DNA of 64,000 bases from Glebionis coronaria. Lineage: Eukaryota > Streptophyta > Magnoliopsida > Asterales > Asteraceae. Below the pieces are notes generated by a model that saw only the letters and a program-made list of their open reading frames with translations, searched no databases and was not told where the DNA came from. This document shows positions 26,990-39,847 of the stretch, piece after piece; position 1 is the stretch's first letter, and every line of letters starts with the position of its first letter. The stretch covers positions 26,995,224 to 27,059,223 of the forward strand of contig CM046876.1 in assembly GCA_025667525.1 (NCBI GenBank), written 5' to 3'. The translations under genes were made by a program, and so were the position numbers.

Positions 26990-27600
26990 GGATTATCTTA
27001 AATCACCATTTTATTCCAGCGGATACCTAATTATCACAAGTCAACGCTCTACTAAGTTATATTCTAATATAATCTTTCCAATAGTTTCATGAACTAATTT
27101 AGGTTTCGTAAGTTGAAAAACTCCAACTTTAGCCCATTAAATACGTAAATGGGACTTCTTTCGATAGAGTGCTTCAAGTAGTATTGCTTTGATTCTAGCA
27201 TGAGAACTATTGTTACACGGGAAATTTTTTCCAATGGTAAGTGTTTTTTTCAAATCTTATGACTCATACATGGAGTATGTAGTTTAGTATTTGGGTTGTT
27301 CTTCCACTTAACTTATTAGTACACACAAATTTTGAGTATACTTTTAGGATCAAGACGTGAAACACTCGTCACGATCTTAGATGATAGATATTGATTCTCT
27401 ATGTCGACAGATTATTTCTTGTATAATCTCGTCAGAATTTCCATATTATCAATTTCCTAGATAGGAATAGATCCTGTAGCCTTAGTAAAATAATCGACAA
27501 TGATCTGAATGGCATCATGTCTATTTGAAGTAACAAAATCCTCATTATTCTTTCCTATTTCCATGGAGGAATTCAGGTTGAACTAGTAAGTCGGATGACT
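26990..27600 (-). pseudogene. Ty3/gypsy integrase remnant (copy A)
   Basis: The minus strand reads HDAIQIIVDYFTKA, matching the integrase core HDAIWVIVDRLTKSA, followed by DNMEILTRLYKK and RTTQILNYILHV (RTIQTLEDMLRACV in intact elements). Further on comes QLTKPKLVHETIGKII, matching the post-catalytic QLTGPELIHETTEKI segment. In the intact family, integrase joins element cDNA to the chromosome. Several stops and frameshifts show that it is dead. Confidence 0.8.
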
Positions 27601-28549
27601 TTCAATATTATGCTTCTTTTGTTAGAGCATAATATAAGGATTTCAAAGTTTCTTCGAGTTGGATGGAATACTTCATATTCCAAGTATTTAAAAATTCTAA
27701 ATCTACGACGAACATTGACTTACTTTTCTAATATAGTAATACACGTAATTTCTCTCTTAGAATTCTAATGTTTTATTAAGTCTACACTTGTCTTATATCG
27801 AATTTCTTTAAGTCCATTTAAAAATTCTTACTAACATAAAGATGCGTCCAACTTTATGCAAGGAAGAAATTATAAATTTGGTGATTTGTATTTATTCATT
27901 TGACTGAAGAAGCGTCCTAATTCAATCAAATAAATAGAATGTAAATCGTTGACTTAGAAATTTCCGTCATAACACGAGTATAAACAAATATTCTACCCTC
28001 AAGTTTCCCTTGTGTGTAAGACGTCTTGTATATGATATCTAACAATACGATTTTCTTGAGACGAATGACGTTGAAAATAGAAGATGGTATTTTATTCCCT
28101 ATAAAATACAGAATAATCCTACCAAACATATGATTTATAAGGCCACTTGTCCTATAAATCCAAGTCCAATGATCTACTATGTTGAAAATTCAACACCAGA
28201 TGGTGCAAATTTCTGTGTGATGCAGGGTGCATTTCTTACACATAAGAAAATTTCCATCATACTCATTGTAGATTGGATTCTAGTTTACTTGAAATTTACA
28301 GACGTTCTTTCACTACTGAATTTATGCTTAAGATTTTCTGATTTTTGCACAGGATTATGTTTAATTACCTTGTTCATTAACTTTTGGAATATCTTAATGA
28401 TTTCTTCTAATATTTGGGATTTCTGGAAGTGGTAATATTTCCTTAAAAATCTTCGATAAAATTCCTTGAAAAAAATATTCTTATGGAGTCTTCTTAATTG
28501 AATTTCAGATGAAATTCCATGATAAAATCTTCTGATGAAGGTTTTTCTC

Positions 28550-28900
28550 ATTCTATGGAATAGGATCTAACTCTACTAACTCTTGAAATTTCCGCGTGTA
28601 TGTCTCGAGGTTATTTCCTTTTATCATTAGATAGCGGAGTTCCTATTTCATCATATCGATCATCTTTCTAAGAAATATATGAAATTTAATCAAGCTATCT
28701 TATGTACTCCTTTTATCTCAATGGGTTGAGTATAAAGAATCTACCAAGATAAATGATTAAGTGCGTCATTTTATAATTTCAAACACAATAGGAAACTGAA
28801 TTGGCTCTTTCAACCCAACGGGTGATACTAATAGTATCTTTTCTTTCTTGGATATCAAAAACTAACTAGTCATCGAGTCTTCTTCTGGGTAATACTTCTT
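28550..28900 (-). pseudogene. Ty3/gypsy gag core remnant (copy A)
   Basis: The minus strand reads MIKGNNLETYTRKFQELVEL, equivalent to the conserved gag LxMKGxDxxxYTxRFxEL motif, preceded by FLRKMIDMM. Multiple stops. Confidence 0.7.
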
Positions 28901-29608
28901 ATTGACAATTTATAATTGCAGGATTGCAGCCACGTTATCGTAAATTCTTCGTCAAATACTTTTTAGGGTTTAGAATGAGGGGAAAGAATAGAAATAATTC
29001 AGAATCCAAGGTATACTCATATCAGAAAACATTTGCCACATATGTATAGGAATACATATAAATGTTTATCGAACACAAGGTATATCTTTTGGATTTATTT
29101 GGTAGGGTGTAGGGGAAACTTAATATGTTGATTATCATTCATATCTGAGGATAATAAATCTAACTATGAAACATAGTTCCAAAGTTTACAACTGATTTAT
29201 AAAGATATGACTCATGCATAACCGTAACATAATTTGATATGCAACAACTTGTCTTATATAATAGCAAAGCATACCATATATCTTCTTAAGTCTTTCTTCA
29301 AAATTGCGGGTTATATTCAACTGATAATTTGTATTATCATCGAAGATAACGGAAATTCCAAAAATGTATACTTTATCAAGTATATACTTTCTTCTTGAAT
29401 TAACGCAATTTAATTCATAATCATTTATGAGAAATCCAAGAAATAGGGATTTCTTATTTCTCAAAAATAAATATAAAACGATAAGAAGAGAACACAACTT
29501 TTATTTATTAACAACTTGTCTTGTATAAACTTACAGGAAAAGCTTCTATATTAATATAAAAGTAAAGACATAAAGTTGAAATTAGTTTCAACTTCTAGTC
29601 TAATGTCT

Positions 29609-30250
29609 TCATCTCTGCAGCTTGAGTTTGATGGCATCAAAAAGACTTCGTATATTGGCTCGATGTATAATTTGAATGTCCTCAATAACTAACTCAAGAC
29701 TAGAAATCTTCAGTCGAGCTTGAACAATCTCTTCATCGTGTATCATTTGTCTTCTCTGCAACTTGGCTTTAGCTTCTTCTAAATCTCCGTCCAACTTTTC
29801 AAAATCTTGTTGTATAATTCTCCGGCCTTTCTTAAGCCCTTCAATTTTATCTTCAATATCTTCAATACGCTCGGGAGGAACTTCTTTCATATAGGTTAGG
29901 ACATCTATAAGTTGTTGTTCATAGGTATTTTTAGATAATGTTTCAGATATAGGTGATGGTTCATTAATAGGGTAAGGTGTTGGAAAATTCTGGTGTCAAG
30001 GTGAAAATCCATTTCTTTATTATATGCTCATATAACTTGCATATAAGGGTCGTCATTAAAATGTAAAAGGGCTTTTGGGATTTTTTGATCTTTGGATGTA
30101 TTTTATGAAGTATCATATGGATTATTTATCAGGAGTTTGGAATATACTTTGGGAAGTTATCAGGAACACTTGTAGAACGCTCTTCTTGAGAATCCGATAA
30201 GATGATAATAGGAGGGAGATAGGGATACCTATTTCTAGAGACGTCAATAA
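29609..30250 (-). pseudogene. Gag N-terminus with coiled coil (copy A)
   Basis: An open 93-codon stretch (29609-29890) reads EDKIEGLKKGRRIIQQDF, then HDEEIVQARLKIS and LELVIEDIQIIHR. This heptad-rich coiled coil matches the N-terminal gag of gypsy polyproteins that I know from Asteraceae. Upstream the frame continues through NFPTPYPINEPSPI but contains a stop where Trp would be expected. The copy B frame (60416-60697) is almost the same. Confidence 0.7.
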
Positions 30251-33200
30251 ATCCTAATGTATATTTAAATATTACTTACACACAAACATGGTATTGTTTA
30301 CACACTGTTGTACAGGGTAGAAGTCTTAGTGTTGGAAAACTTGAAAATTAACTTTTCAGTGCACTCGGAAATGTAACAATAAGCTATAATCTTAGCATTG
30401 TGTGATTATGGTGTCAACATATCTCAACAACTAAGCTTATAGCAGATTTGGTCCAAAATATCCAACAAAGAAACTTTTTGGAAATATTTTGTAATTTGAA
30501 ATATCTTGATAAAACATAAACTAACTTTGCAGGAAAATTAAAAGTATTACACTACGAAAAACATTAAATGGAACTCAGCAAATATTTACAGAAATTGAAA
30601 ACCAAAATTTTCATTAAATTTTAAAATTCTTACAAAAAGCTGGAACAAGGGAAATGCTAAAAGACTAGCACCCTTTATATAATAAACCTAAGAACATTCT
30701 AGGTATAATGTGAGGAGAAGAACCCTAGCTAATATGTGCCTATTTTTCCCTTGGATGAAATTCGAAATTTATATTAGTCAAACTGCCCATGTGAGCAGTT
30801 CTTGAAATCTTGTGGAATGATAGTTGTTGGAAAGGAATCCTAAACGTCCGTTGATACTTTGGGACCAAGAAATGTGTTGTATCCGTTGCTTCACTGTCCT
30901 CTTTTTTTTTCGGAGCAACATTGGTGCAGGGCACCATGTGGGATGGGACGACAATGAAGGGGATGTGTGTTTGAGCGCGTGGGCGTGTTTAGGGGAGTAT
31001 GAATTGCGATTCTGGACAAAGGGGGGGATCTATTTTTGAGTGATAAACGGGTGTTGTGATTAGGGTTCTTATTAAGAACAGTGGGGTATTTGATATGGGT
31101 TAAGGAGGTGTGAGGTGTTTACCGCGTGACTAACTAATAAACAAACAAATTTAAATTTTCTTTTTTGATTAATTAATCTCGCTAGTGGGGTGATGTGGAG
31201 TTGGTGGTTCGGGTATATGGGTTGATTGGACCGGGTATGGTGGTTAATGGGTGGGCTTTTGTTGGGTTAAAACCGGATGTGGGTTTGAGTTATGGCACAT
31301 TTTGTCCCTAATCTTCACAAAAACATTCAAACAATGTTTGGCCAGATTTTGTATTGGCAAATTACAATTTGGCCCTTGTAATTTTAAAAAACATAGCATA
31401 AGGGTTTTTTTGGCATATTATTGAAACTAAAGGACCAATCTTGTAATTTTGGAGTTCTACAAGGGTCAAAAGTGACAAGTCTTCAAACTTGAGGGACCAT
31501 TCTTGACAATATTCAAACTTCAAGGACTTCTTTAAAAAATTAATGCTCGGGTCCGATTCTTTGTGTGGCTTTGTTTTCAATGTTTTTGTTTTGCTTGTTT
31601 CTTTTGATCTTTTGTTGAAATCATGATATTCGTACCTAAAACTCACATTGAACAAATACAAGCATATTTTACGGTATTTTATCATATTTTTACTCATTTT
31701 AAGCCCGATTTAGACGATGAGCTTATTTATAATTGCAGTCTCATCAGACAGCAATGACAAGTTTTAACAAACCTAACTTAAATGACTTCTACTTAGACAG
31801 AAAATAACAAGCATGCCCAAATTCAAATTTTGCACTACAAAGCTGAATTAAAAGCAAATTTTAAACTATCCCTAACCTAACACATGTGTCTACAAATACT
31901 CAAACCCACAAAGAAATGCAAAGCTTAGATTATACTCTAATCCAAACACCCCTTATGTCGACAAAATTCAAATTTACAAAGATAAAGTGAGATTTAAACA
32001 ATATTAAGCAGATTCAAAACTTGAAACATGAAAGTAAGTTGAAATTACACTAAATAAGCAAAGTAAGACAACAAATAAGCACATAAGCAGAAAGAACATA
32101 AGCAAAATCCAGTAAGCATATAAATTTGACAAAAATAAGAGAAAATGAGGACGTTCAAAGCTCTAGATATTGACCTACTACCAGGCTACAAGAAGCTGAC
32201 GCAACCTTTTCTCAGCTTATCAAGGCAAGAAATGAGCTTATTGTGAGTAGCTTATGTCTTGAATAAGACTACTAAGGAGATGATGCCTTCAAATTATGAA
32301 CCTGAATAAAATGAAGCAAACCACAAGAACAATAAAAAGCACTAAAGGCTTATAAGTGAGATGAGTGATTTTACTCATATCATTTGTATCTAAAAACGAA
32401 CAATAAATGCATATAATCAATGAAAAAGGCCTTGTATATGTTTGTTTGTTGTTTAATGTGTGTAGGTACCAAAGTTCATAAAAACCGGTAAAAGCCACAC
32501 GAGTTTGATGGAAAGATCAAGGAAGCCAATTCAAGTCCGTTTTTAGTGGATTTTAATTACTAAAGATTATTTGGTCTTATGGGTCCCACATTTGGACTAA
32601 TGGGCTAAAAAGCCCATTAGAAAAACAAGTTTTCCATTATTTTAACCATAAGCTTAAAACATAAGCCCAATGTAAATTTACATGGGACGGATTAAAAGGA
32701 TTATGGGATACAAGCCCATTACAAATTCAAGTTAATATCTATGGACGATTTTATTTGGGCTTTGTAAATACCCATTAGGGTTATTTTTACTTGAAACCGG
32801 TAAAAAGTTATAAACTATTTATTACTTTTGGTCAACACAAACGTTTACACACACCACACCCACTCACATATTCTCTTCGATATTTCCCAAGTTACTATCC
32901 CATCTTCTCTCTCACCTTTTCACCCAAAACAAAACCAGTCACAATTATTCACCCAAGCCTAAACCTAGCAAATAAAATTGGGGCTTTTATTTATTGAGGG
33001 TGCGTGGTTTACACGTAAAGGGGAATTAAATCCCATCTTTCTCGGATCATAGAAGATGGGGAGAAGCAGTGACGTGGCTACCATTCCTTGCACCTGATTA
33101 GGTGAGACACATCACCCACCTCCACTTCTCTAATAAGAGGATGACAAGTTAGCAGTTAACAAGCACAACTAGCACACATCCTTGCCAAGTTGGCAATCTG
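30251..33200. other. Unassigned, LTR-like, no gene recognised (copy A)
   Basis: Phrases such as tttgtccctaatcttcac and ttggcccttgtaatttt (31300-31390), and a minus-strand TATAAATA near 31728, suggest an LTR or leader of a second element on the minus strand. Frames here (30740-30937, 31362-31697) have no recognisable motif. Around 32800-33000 a pyrimidine-rich stretch precedes an LTR-like block on the plus strand. Confidence 0.35.
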
Positions 33201-33500
33201 TGTGCTAGTAAACCCATCTCAGCCATAGGATCAAGATGAGAGAGAAGAATGAAGAAATTAAAGGCCAAGATTCAAGATGCTTTCTTAACAACCTTTATCA
33301 ACAGGCTAGGGGTTTGCCTATAAAAACCCCCAAAAAGAGATGTAAAATTATTCCAATTTTTCTTTTACTGTCATAATGTTAAAATAGTGGTAGGAATTTC
33401 TGTATTTTTTTCTTAGTATTGTAATATTTTAATTGAATTAATAAAAGTTTAATTACACATAATCTCTTTGTTTTGATCATCATCTGTTAAAGTTTTTACT
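33001..33500 (+). other. LTR-like promoter block with TATA box
   Basis: GC-richer sequence ends in cctataaaaacccc (TATAAAAA at 33319-33326). An A-rich leader and an aataaaa-type signal (33440) follow. This resembles the U3/R region of an LTR retrotransposon. Boundaries are not resolved. Copy B covers only the first part before the window ends. Confidence 0.4.
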
Positions 33501-34542
33501 AAAAGATTTCTCTGTCTATTTGGTGTTATGATATGAAAGTATTTGATTTAAGTTGAAAATAATAGCTTGAATTAAATATTAAAAGTGGAATCGGGATACA
33601 AAACTAAACCTACTGTTTAGTTTTAATACAAAAGATTTGTTTCGATTGTTACTGGTTCGAGATAATGTATGATGTTCGAATGGCGAATTTGGTGCTCGAG
33701 TTTGGTTCGTGACTCGAGACGGTAATGAATGCTTTATGTTTCGATGATAGTGTATTTTCATTGTGAAAAATCCGCTCAGCGCGCGATTTCATCAACAAAG
33801 GTTCATCAAAAGGTTAGGCTCTCTTTTTAGATTCCATGAGTTAATTTTAGTTTTATTTAATGTTAGATTTATGAATTTATATTCAGTTTTAGTTGGTTAT
33901 GATTCATGATATTTGCATTGATTTTAGTTTTATTTTAAAATAAGACTGTTTTAGATTGGATGTATAAGCTGTGAATGATAAGAATGCTAAAGTCATGTCA
34001 TAGAGATTACTGTCATGATTCTTTTAAATGAGTTTTGAGATAGAATGGTGTTAAGTTTACTGACATACTTTGTTGAGTATATAATTTGTCTAGCTATGTC
34101 TGTTATAATCATTTCTTGTAGTCTGCTGATTAGCTTAAAATTTGTTTATATAGTTGCTGAGGACAATCTCATTTAACTTGTTAGTCATATAAGGCTGCTG
34201 ATTTTTGTTATTTAGCGAGGTCTCCTTCATGGTCTGTATCTGATAAGTGCAGATCTGCCAATTTATGTCTGCTGGTTATTTGGTTTAATTTGGTAATTGT
34301 GATTTGCTGAATTTATAGTTTCTTACTTTGCTGATATGATGACTGAATTACTGCTTTGATGTATTATTGTTTAATGCAAAAAGCTATCTCGTTTTGCTGA
34401 TTTTCAAAAGGCTATCAAATTCACTGATCTGATAGTTCACAAGCTGATTCACTTATCAGCTTTCAAAAAAATTCTAGCCAAAAGTCATCACTGTGACTTT
34501 AATTGGTTTTCATTCTGTCCAAAAATAAATCGCCAAAAATAT

Positions 34543-34613
34543 GTCTCTGATGAGACTCGAACCCATGACCTCCTGGTCATGGGCCAAGTGATTTAGCCAT
34601 CTGTGCTAGCTCG
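34543..34613 (-). repeat. tRNA-like (Met-type) head of a SINE candidate
   Basis: On the minus strand, an A box tagcacagatgg (34597-34608) and a B box ggttcgagtctc (34552-34563) sit at tRNA spacing. An anticodon arm CTTGG-CCCATGA-CCAGG with a CAT triplet and a T-arm ATGGG-TTCGAGT-CTCAT can be drawn. The acceptor arms do not pair and position 33 is not T, so this is a tRNA-derived relic rather than a working tRNA. The body may extend leftwards to about 34450; no clear tail was found. Confidence 0.5.
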
Positions 34614-34639
34614 TATTTTGTGTTTAATTATAGTCAACT

Positions 34640-35040
34640 TTATTAATATAGAGTAATTTGTAGTTGCTGTCAAATTCTAATAGTATTTAAAATACTAATT
34701 TCTATTTTAATAAATTTTAATTAAAAGTTTTATTATATTTACTTTAAGTTTTAAAAATAATAAATAGTTTTAAAACAAAATAAAAATTGTTTTAGTAATT
34801 TTAGAAAAGGTAAAATGAGTTTTTATATTAATTTAGACAAAAAAAATAGTTTTTAAAATAGATTTTGTTTTGTTAAAAAAAGTAATAGTTAATTTTTAAA
34901 TAGTTTTATCTAATTTAGAGATTTAAAATAGTTTTTCTTTAATTATTTTTAATAAAGTTTTTAATTAGCGTAAAAGTATTTTTAATTAAAGTTTTAAATA
35001 GATTATGAAATAGTTTGAATTTTAAATAGTTTGAATTTTC
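34640..35040. repeat. AT-only low-complexity tract
   Basis: About 400 bases are built of ttttaaaatag, taattttaaat and similar phrases, with almost no G or C. Confidence 0.8.
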
Positions 35041-35919
35041 AAATGATTGTCTTTAGATTAGTTATCGGGGAACGACTCATGCACTTAGGATTTTAATTAA
35101 TTAAAAATGGTAGGAGTATTTTTAGATTAAAAACCGAAAACTCATTCGAATCAATTGTCCAAATCGAAACAAAAACGTTTCAAATTCACTCGATCTTCGT
35201 GTACAACGAACTTGGTTCATCATCGTGTTTAATTAAATCCGTCTTTGGTAAATTTTAGTCTATTACTTTTTCCTAAAGGTAATTTTCTATTTTACCCTAT
35301 AACGTATCTAATTAATATACAATCAACGACACATCAATAAGCCAAGATTATTTGAAATAAGCTGGCTTATTAGCTTTTGTAAAAAGAACAGACAAATTTG
35401 AAAACTTTGGAAAGAGAAATTTTTGCAAGTAAATAAATGACTGAAAAAATTAACACAAACGTATAAACTAAACACTCAAACTTATAGTCAGTATATGTCT
35501 AAGAGTACCTTATAAATTTATGGATCTCAAAAAAGCCTTTAACAACTTTCTTAGAAAAACCTTTGATAAACAAGTAAATAAAAGTGTGCAAAATTTAACA
35601 CCAAACAATAACCAGTTTGTAAGCTTATCTTGTCAGGATTGGCTTATAAGCGAGCTTATATCTTGATGGATCTCAAAAACTCTTAACATTTTCTTGAAAG
35701 TATTTTTGATAGACAAAAAACTTAAATATGCATAAAGTAAATTTGCATAATATAAAATGACAAGTATTTAAAATGACAGAATTATAAAAATGAAACTCAA
35801 ATGATCATTCATTCATTTTGTATCAAAATTACAAGGATATAGAGAAAATTTGGAACAAACTAAACATGTAAAAAACAAGTTACACGTGTTATGCAGGTTA
35901 GGGCGAGCATTTTGGACAA

Positions 35920-36560
35920 TCGACCGGAAAACGGACCGACATGACTGGACCGAATGTATTTCGAACCTCGACTCATGGTTTTCGTCACATTCGTTCTTCG
36001 TTCCGCCCAGTATTCGTCCGATGCGGTTTGGTCTTATCAAAAATAAAAGCGGACTGGATCAATGATTGAAACAGATTGGACCATATCGGTCCGGTCCTCA
36101 GTCCGGTGTTTTGGACTATTTTGGACTCAGTCTTGTTCGGTCCGGTTCGATTTTAAACCAATCCTCACTTCTAATGTAGGTGTGGATTATGGTTAAATTT
36201 ATTGACACGATTAATAACGATACATATTTGGATAAAACTAGGGATGAGGATTTCAACCAGAATACCGAAATCGAACCGGAACCGTACCAATTTCTGGTAC
36301 CTGAATCTCGTTCGGTACAGTACTGGAACTACAAAATAATGTGAAAAAAATTCAGGACCACTAATTCGGTACGGGACCGGTACCAAATCGGAAAATTCCC
36401 GAAAAATCAGAAAAAACACGATTTCCCGGTACCAGTACCGATACAGATACCGATATACGAAACTCGTTTGGTACATACCGGTACCACTAATTTATGTTCG
36501 GGAAATAATCGGTACCACTAATTCGGTACGGGTTAGGTACGAAACCGATACCTTGATCAT
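35920..36560. repeat. Low-complexity tract rich in GGTCCGG and GGTACC motifs
   Basis: From 35920 to 36170 motifs of the ggtccgg/ggaccg type recur. From 36250 to 36560 ggtacc, ggtaccgg and cggtacggg recur on both strands, giving many short palindromes. It translates to monotonous YRYRY/VPVPYRI strings. This is a known style of degenerate plant repeat; no gene. Confidence 0.65.
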
Positions 36561-37325
36561 CACTAAATATAACTTATAATAACATGTGAACCTGAAAACC
36601 TGAACATATTAACACGACTCGATGTCACCCTTAATAAAAACAATAAAGATTATATTAGGTGACAATTTGGCACAAACCATCTTGGTCTTCGTAAAGCCCT
36701 GATCATAACCATACAGTTCTTATCATAAGAAGAATACTTTTATTCTTAAAAACAGATTAAAAAAATGACAATAAAGGAGTATTCTTCGATTATCAGCCAC
36801 CCTTCTTTACCTGTGCTGTCACCACCATCTTTTTTAACTTTGATTTGGTTGATTTCAAATCAAGTTTTTCAATAATGTTCTTATTTCTAAATATATAAAA
36901 AGAAGTAAGATGCTTCACAAAGGTTTTCTCACCCTAAAATGTGTAAAGAGGGCCATTATTGTCATACTCACCCACCTGTTTCTTTCTTCTACTAAATGTG
37001 AATAAAAAATTTGTTACTGAATTTATGGTTTTAGTTTTCAAACATTGTGATTTTTTTATAGAATATTTGAAATGAAGTTACTAAAATTAATGAGGAATTT
37101 GGGTGCCAAATTTATATAAAAAATAGCTAGGTTAAACATGAAATTGAAGTTTAGATGGGATTTTCTGGATAAGAAAATAGTTTAAAATAAGAGCAATTCT
37201 CAAAATACCCCTTTTTTAAAAGCAAATTCTTAAAATACCTCTAAATTTTATTTTTTTTCGTAAATGCCCCTAGACATCTGATGCATCTTCTCACCATATG
37301 GTGACATGTGTCCAACACAGTAACA

Positions 37326-37430
37326 TGATGCCTCGTATGCCTTGGATGCCTCGGGACACGTGTCAAACTATTGTGCCTAGATGCCTCGGATGCTTCGGGG
37401 TAACTTGGATGCCTCGAATGTCTTGAGGTA
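37326..37430. repeat. Short minisatellite (gatgcctcg) next to the duplication junction
   Basis: Variants of the 9-10 base unit (g)gatgcctcg occur about seven times. The last lies ~30 bases before the copy A/copy B junction at 37460. Confidence 0.7.
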
Positions 37431-37460
37431 TTTTCACCCACAACTTTTTTTGGAGGGCAT

Positions 37461-38760
37461 TCAATCAGGTGAGTTCATAGTCCCATTTTTACTAAGTTTT
37501 TAAATATTTTTCCAGTATGAGATGGAGATGACACTTGTAATATTTTTAAATGTGTTAGTACTATGTTCTTTAAAATATTTTGATAATATGTTTTTCAAAT
37601 GTGTGGACTTAATGTGCTATTATGTAATATGCCTACTTATGTGATATGTTATATGTTTTATTATGTGTTCTGGCATGCGTTCTGAGTACATATGTTCTGA
37701 GTACATGTACATCGTCTTCTCGGAGGCAAGATATCTCTACGGGGATATGAGTTCAACTTCCATACTGGGTATGGGAAATATCCGGATAGGTGTAGGTGCA
37801 TTTGTTCTTATTTTGTGTACTTAATTGTTATAGTATGTTATGTTTGTAGTTGTGTGTAACATGAATATCACTTTATAGTCTATTGCTTTAACTTATTTTT
37901 CTTCAACTTATTTACAACGGCTGTCAAGTTCATATGATACTTTTAGATAACTTAAACCTATGTTCTCACCAACTTTATATTGACAGATTTTAGTGTCATT
38001 TTTAGGTGAAGTAGTTATGAAAGATGGTGTTAGAAGTGGCTAGAGTCTAGAGGCTGCGAGGACTGCATAGGAGGAATCCCTTTCCTCTTAGTTTTATTTT
38101 CATTGTTTGAATAATAAGTGATACATTTTAGGCACCTATATGTTTGATATGTGTTTATTTGTTTGTCTTTGGTGAGAGGTAAGACTTTTAATTACTTACC
38201 TAGACCCCTGCATTTGTTGAGATATTTTCATGACATTTTGTGTCACCATTTATGATTTTCAATTTTATTTAGTTCTCTTTATATACACGATATTGTTCTG
38301 ATGATATCCATACATCGCGCCCCATATTCCGCCATGGGGGAGTGTGACAGAATACCGACGGAAATGACTGTCACTATTGACTTGTTTTGTAGTAGTGTGG
38401 AAAGCGTTCCTTATAAAACTCTTCTCTTAAATTTTGATGTAAAAAAGAAAAATATAAAAATTGTATGTTTTCTGGTGGGATTAGAAATAAAATTATTTCT
38501 TTTATACTATTTCAAAGTTTAAATGATAATAAAAATATATAAAGTAATATTATATTAATTGATTAAAATATAACACGTGGCTTATATTTTTAAATTATTA
38601 TATAGAGGAGATCTATTTTAATACCATATTTATTTTTGTTACTAAGTGACTCATCTACACCATTCGTCTTTACCCCCATCTGGATAAGATTAAAAGTGTT
38701 TATTTATGTCACCTATTTTTATAATTTAAATATCTCCTAAACTGTTAAGTATTAAACAAA
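37461..38760. other. LTR-like sequence, copy B equivalent of 5132-6431
   Basis: Near-identical to the copy A stretch; no gene seen. Confidence 0.5.
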
Positions 38761-38769
38761 AATAATATA

Positions 38770-39847
38770 GGGTAAAAACTATAAAATACCATCTTACTTA
38801 TTGATTTGTGTCAACTTTAAACACTTACTTTTTTATCTCGTGACTTTAACAATGAACTTTCAAATTTGTTCCGACTATACCAATATAAGCATTAAATGAC
38901 TATACTACCCTCGTCTTCTTCAATATAATTACATGTCTTGCCACACACATCTGCTTGTTACTATTTCATTCTTGTTTTTTTCTTCTTAAAGAAAACAACC
39001 CACCATGTTTGTTTCTCTCCTTCAAAGGACACACACCACAATCAATCCGTCACATAAACACGTCGGTCAAACTCCTACCATACACCTACCCTTTAATTGA
39101 AAACCTCAATCTTAAAAAATCTGAGATGAATCTAATAATCTTAAAAAATTAGTTTGCACCTTTAATCTTTTGATTCCAAATCTTGAGTCAAATGCTATAA
39201 GGCTGCGATGTCCAAAACAAAGCATATGCTGTAGCTGCCATTCAGTTTGGATCCCGAGAATAAAAGGCTCAGTTTCAGATGTATATTGTATTATTGATAG
39301 TAGAAGTGGATCTCTTAGCCCATATTCTTATGCTAGTATGGTCATCCAAATCCAGTTCATGAACATACCGAGAGTTTACTTTCGCATCTAAACCATAATA
39401 ATGCTGAATGTCTTTTATGTGCTTCTCTAAGACATTCTCTTCTGGGTTTTCTTTGATTATTGTTGCAAACGACTCTAAGACATTCTCTTCACGTGTTTGA
39501 CAAGAATGTGTTATGATGCTTGCACCAAGTCCAGTTACATTTTCATTATTCCTATCTAGCAAAGATATAAGAAACTGAATATTCTTTTCTTCAAAAAAGT
39601 CATAATGAAGATAGATCTCAGATTCTTATAAGTACAGATAAAGAGGTGTTTTTGTCAGTCAATAATGTGAGAAAAAAAAAGACAAGGGTATATTGGTCAT
39701 TTAAGAGGGTAATATAGTCATTTAATGCTTATATTGGTATAGTCGGAACAAATTTGAAAGTTCATTGTTAAAGTCACGAGATAAAAAAGTAAGTGTTTAA
39801 AGTTGACACAAATCAATAAGTAAGATGGTATTTTATAGCTTTTACCC
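38770..39847. mobile_element. Non-autonomous Mutator-like element (Pack-MULE candidate), copy B
   Basis: Same element as 6441-7517, carried along by the segmental duplication. TIRs are at about 38770-38912 and 39706-39847. The left AATAATATA is at 38761-38769. On the right the duplicate follows one extra A (39849-39857). The captured frame (39275-39620, minus) is retained. Confidence 0.88.
39275..39620 (-). pseudogene. Captured armadillo-like gene fragment inside the MULE, copy B
   Basis: Same open minus frame as 6945-7290 with GLGASIITHSCQT and ESFATIIKENPE. The only change seen in the frame is near its end (NNTIYI for NNSIYI). Confidence 0.4.

Larger units (their letters stand above)
26467..30250 (-). 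mobile_element. Internal region of the degenerate Ty3/gypsy element, reverse transcriptase missing (copy A)
   Basis: Reading the minus strand from the right: gag N-terminus (about 30250-29600), gag core (about 28900-28550), a cysteine-poor knuckle/protease-like stretch (about 28300-27930), then integrase (about 27600-26990), polypurine tract and LTR. Only about 350 bases separate the protease-like and integrase parts, so reverse transcriptase and RNase H are absent. No matching 5' LTR or primer-binding site was found to the right. Frames are full of stops, many of the C-to-T type. Confidence 0.78.

Noticed and set aside
28130..28435. 101-codon plus-strand frame containing VDWILVYLKF, reminiscent of a reverse-transcriptase YVDDILVYSK motif
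   Set aside because: It is on the opposite strand to the surrounding gag and integrase remnants, lacks other RT blocks and overlaps the gag knuckle region; probably coincidence.
31362..31697. 111-codon minus-strand frame (and its repeat at 62169)
   Set aside because: Lies in LTR-like sequence; the two copies differ by non-synonymous changes scattered without constraint, and no domain is visible.
34543..34613. Functional tRNA gene
   Set aside because: Acceptor stem does not pair and the anticodon loop lacks the invariant T33; kept only as a SINE-like relic.
36171..36476. 101-codon minus frame of Tyr/Arg repeats
   Set aside because: Translation of the GGTACC low-complexity tract, not a protein.
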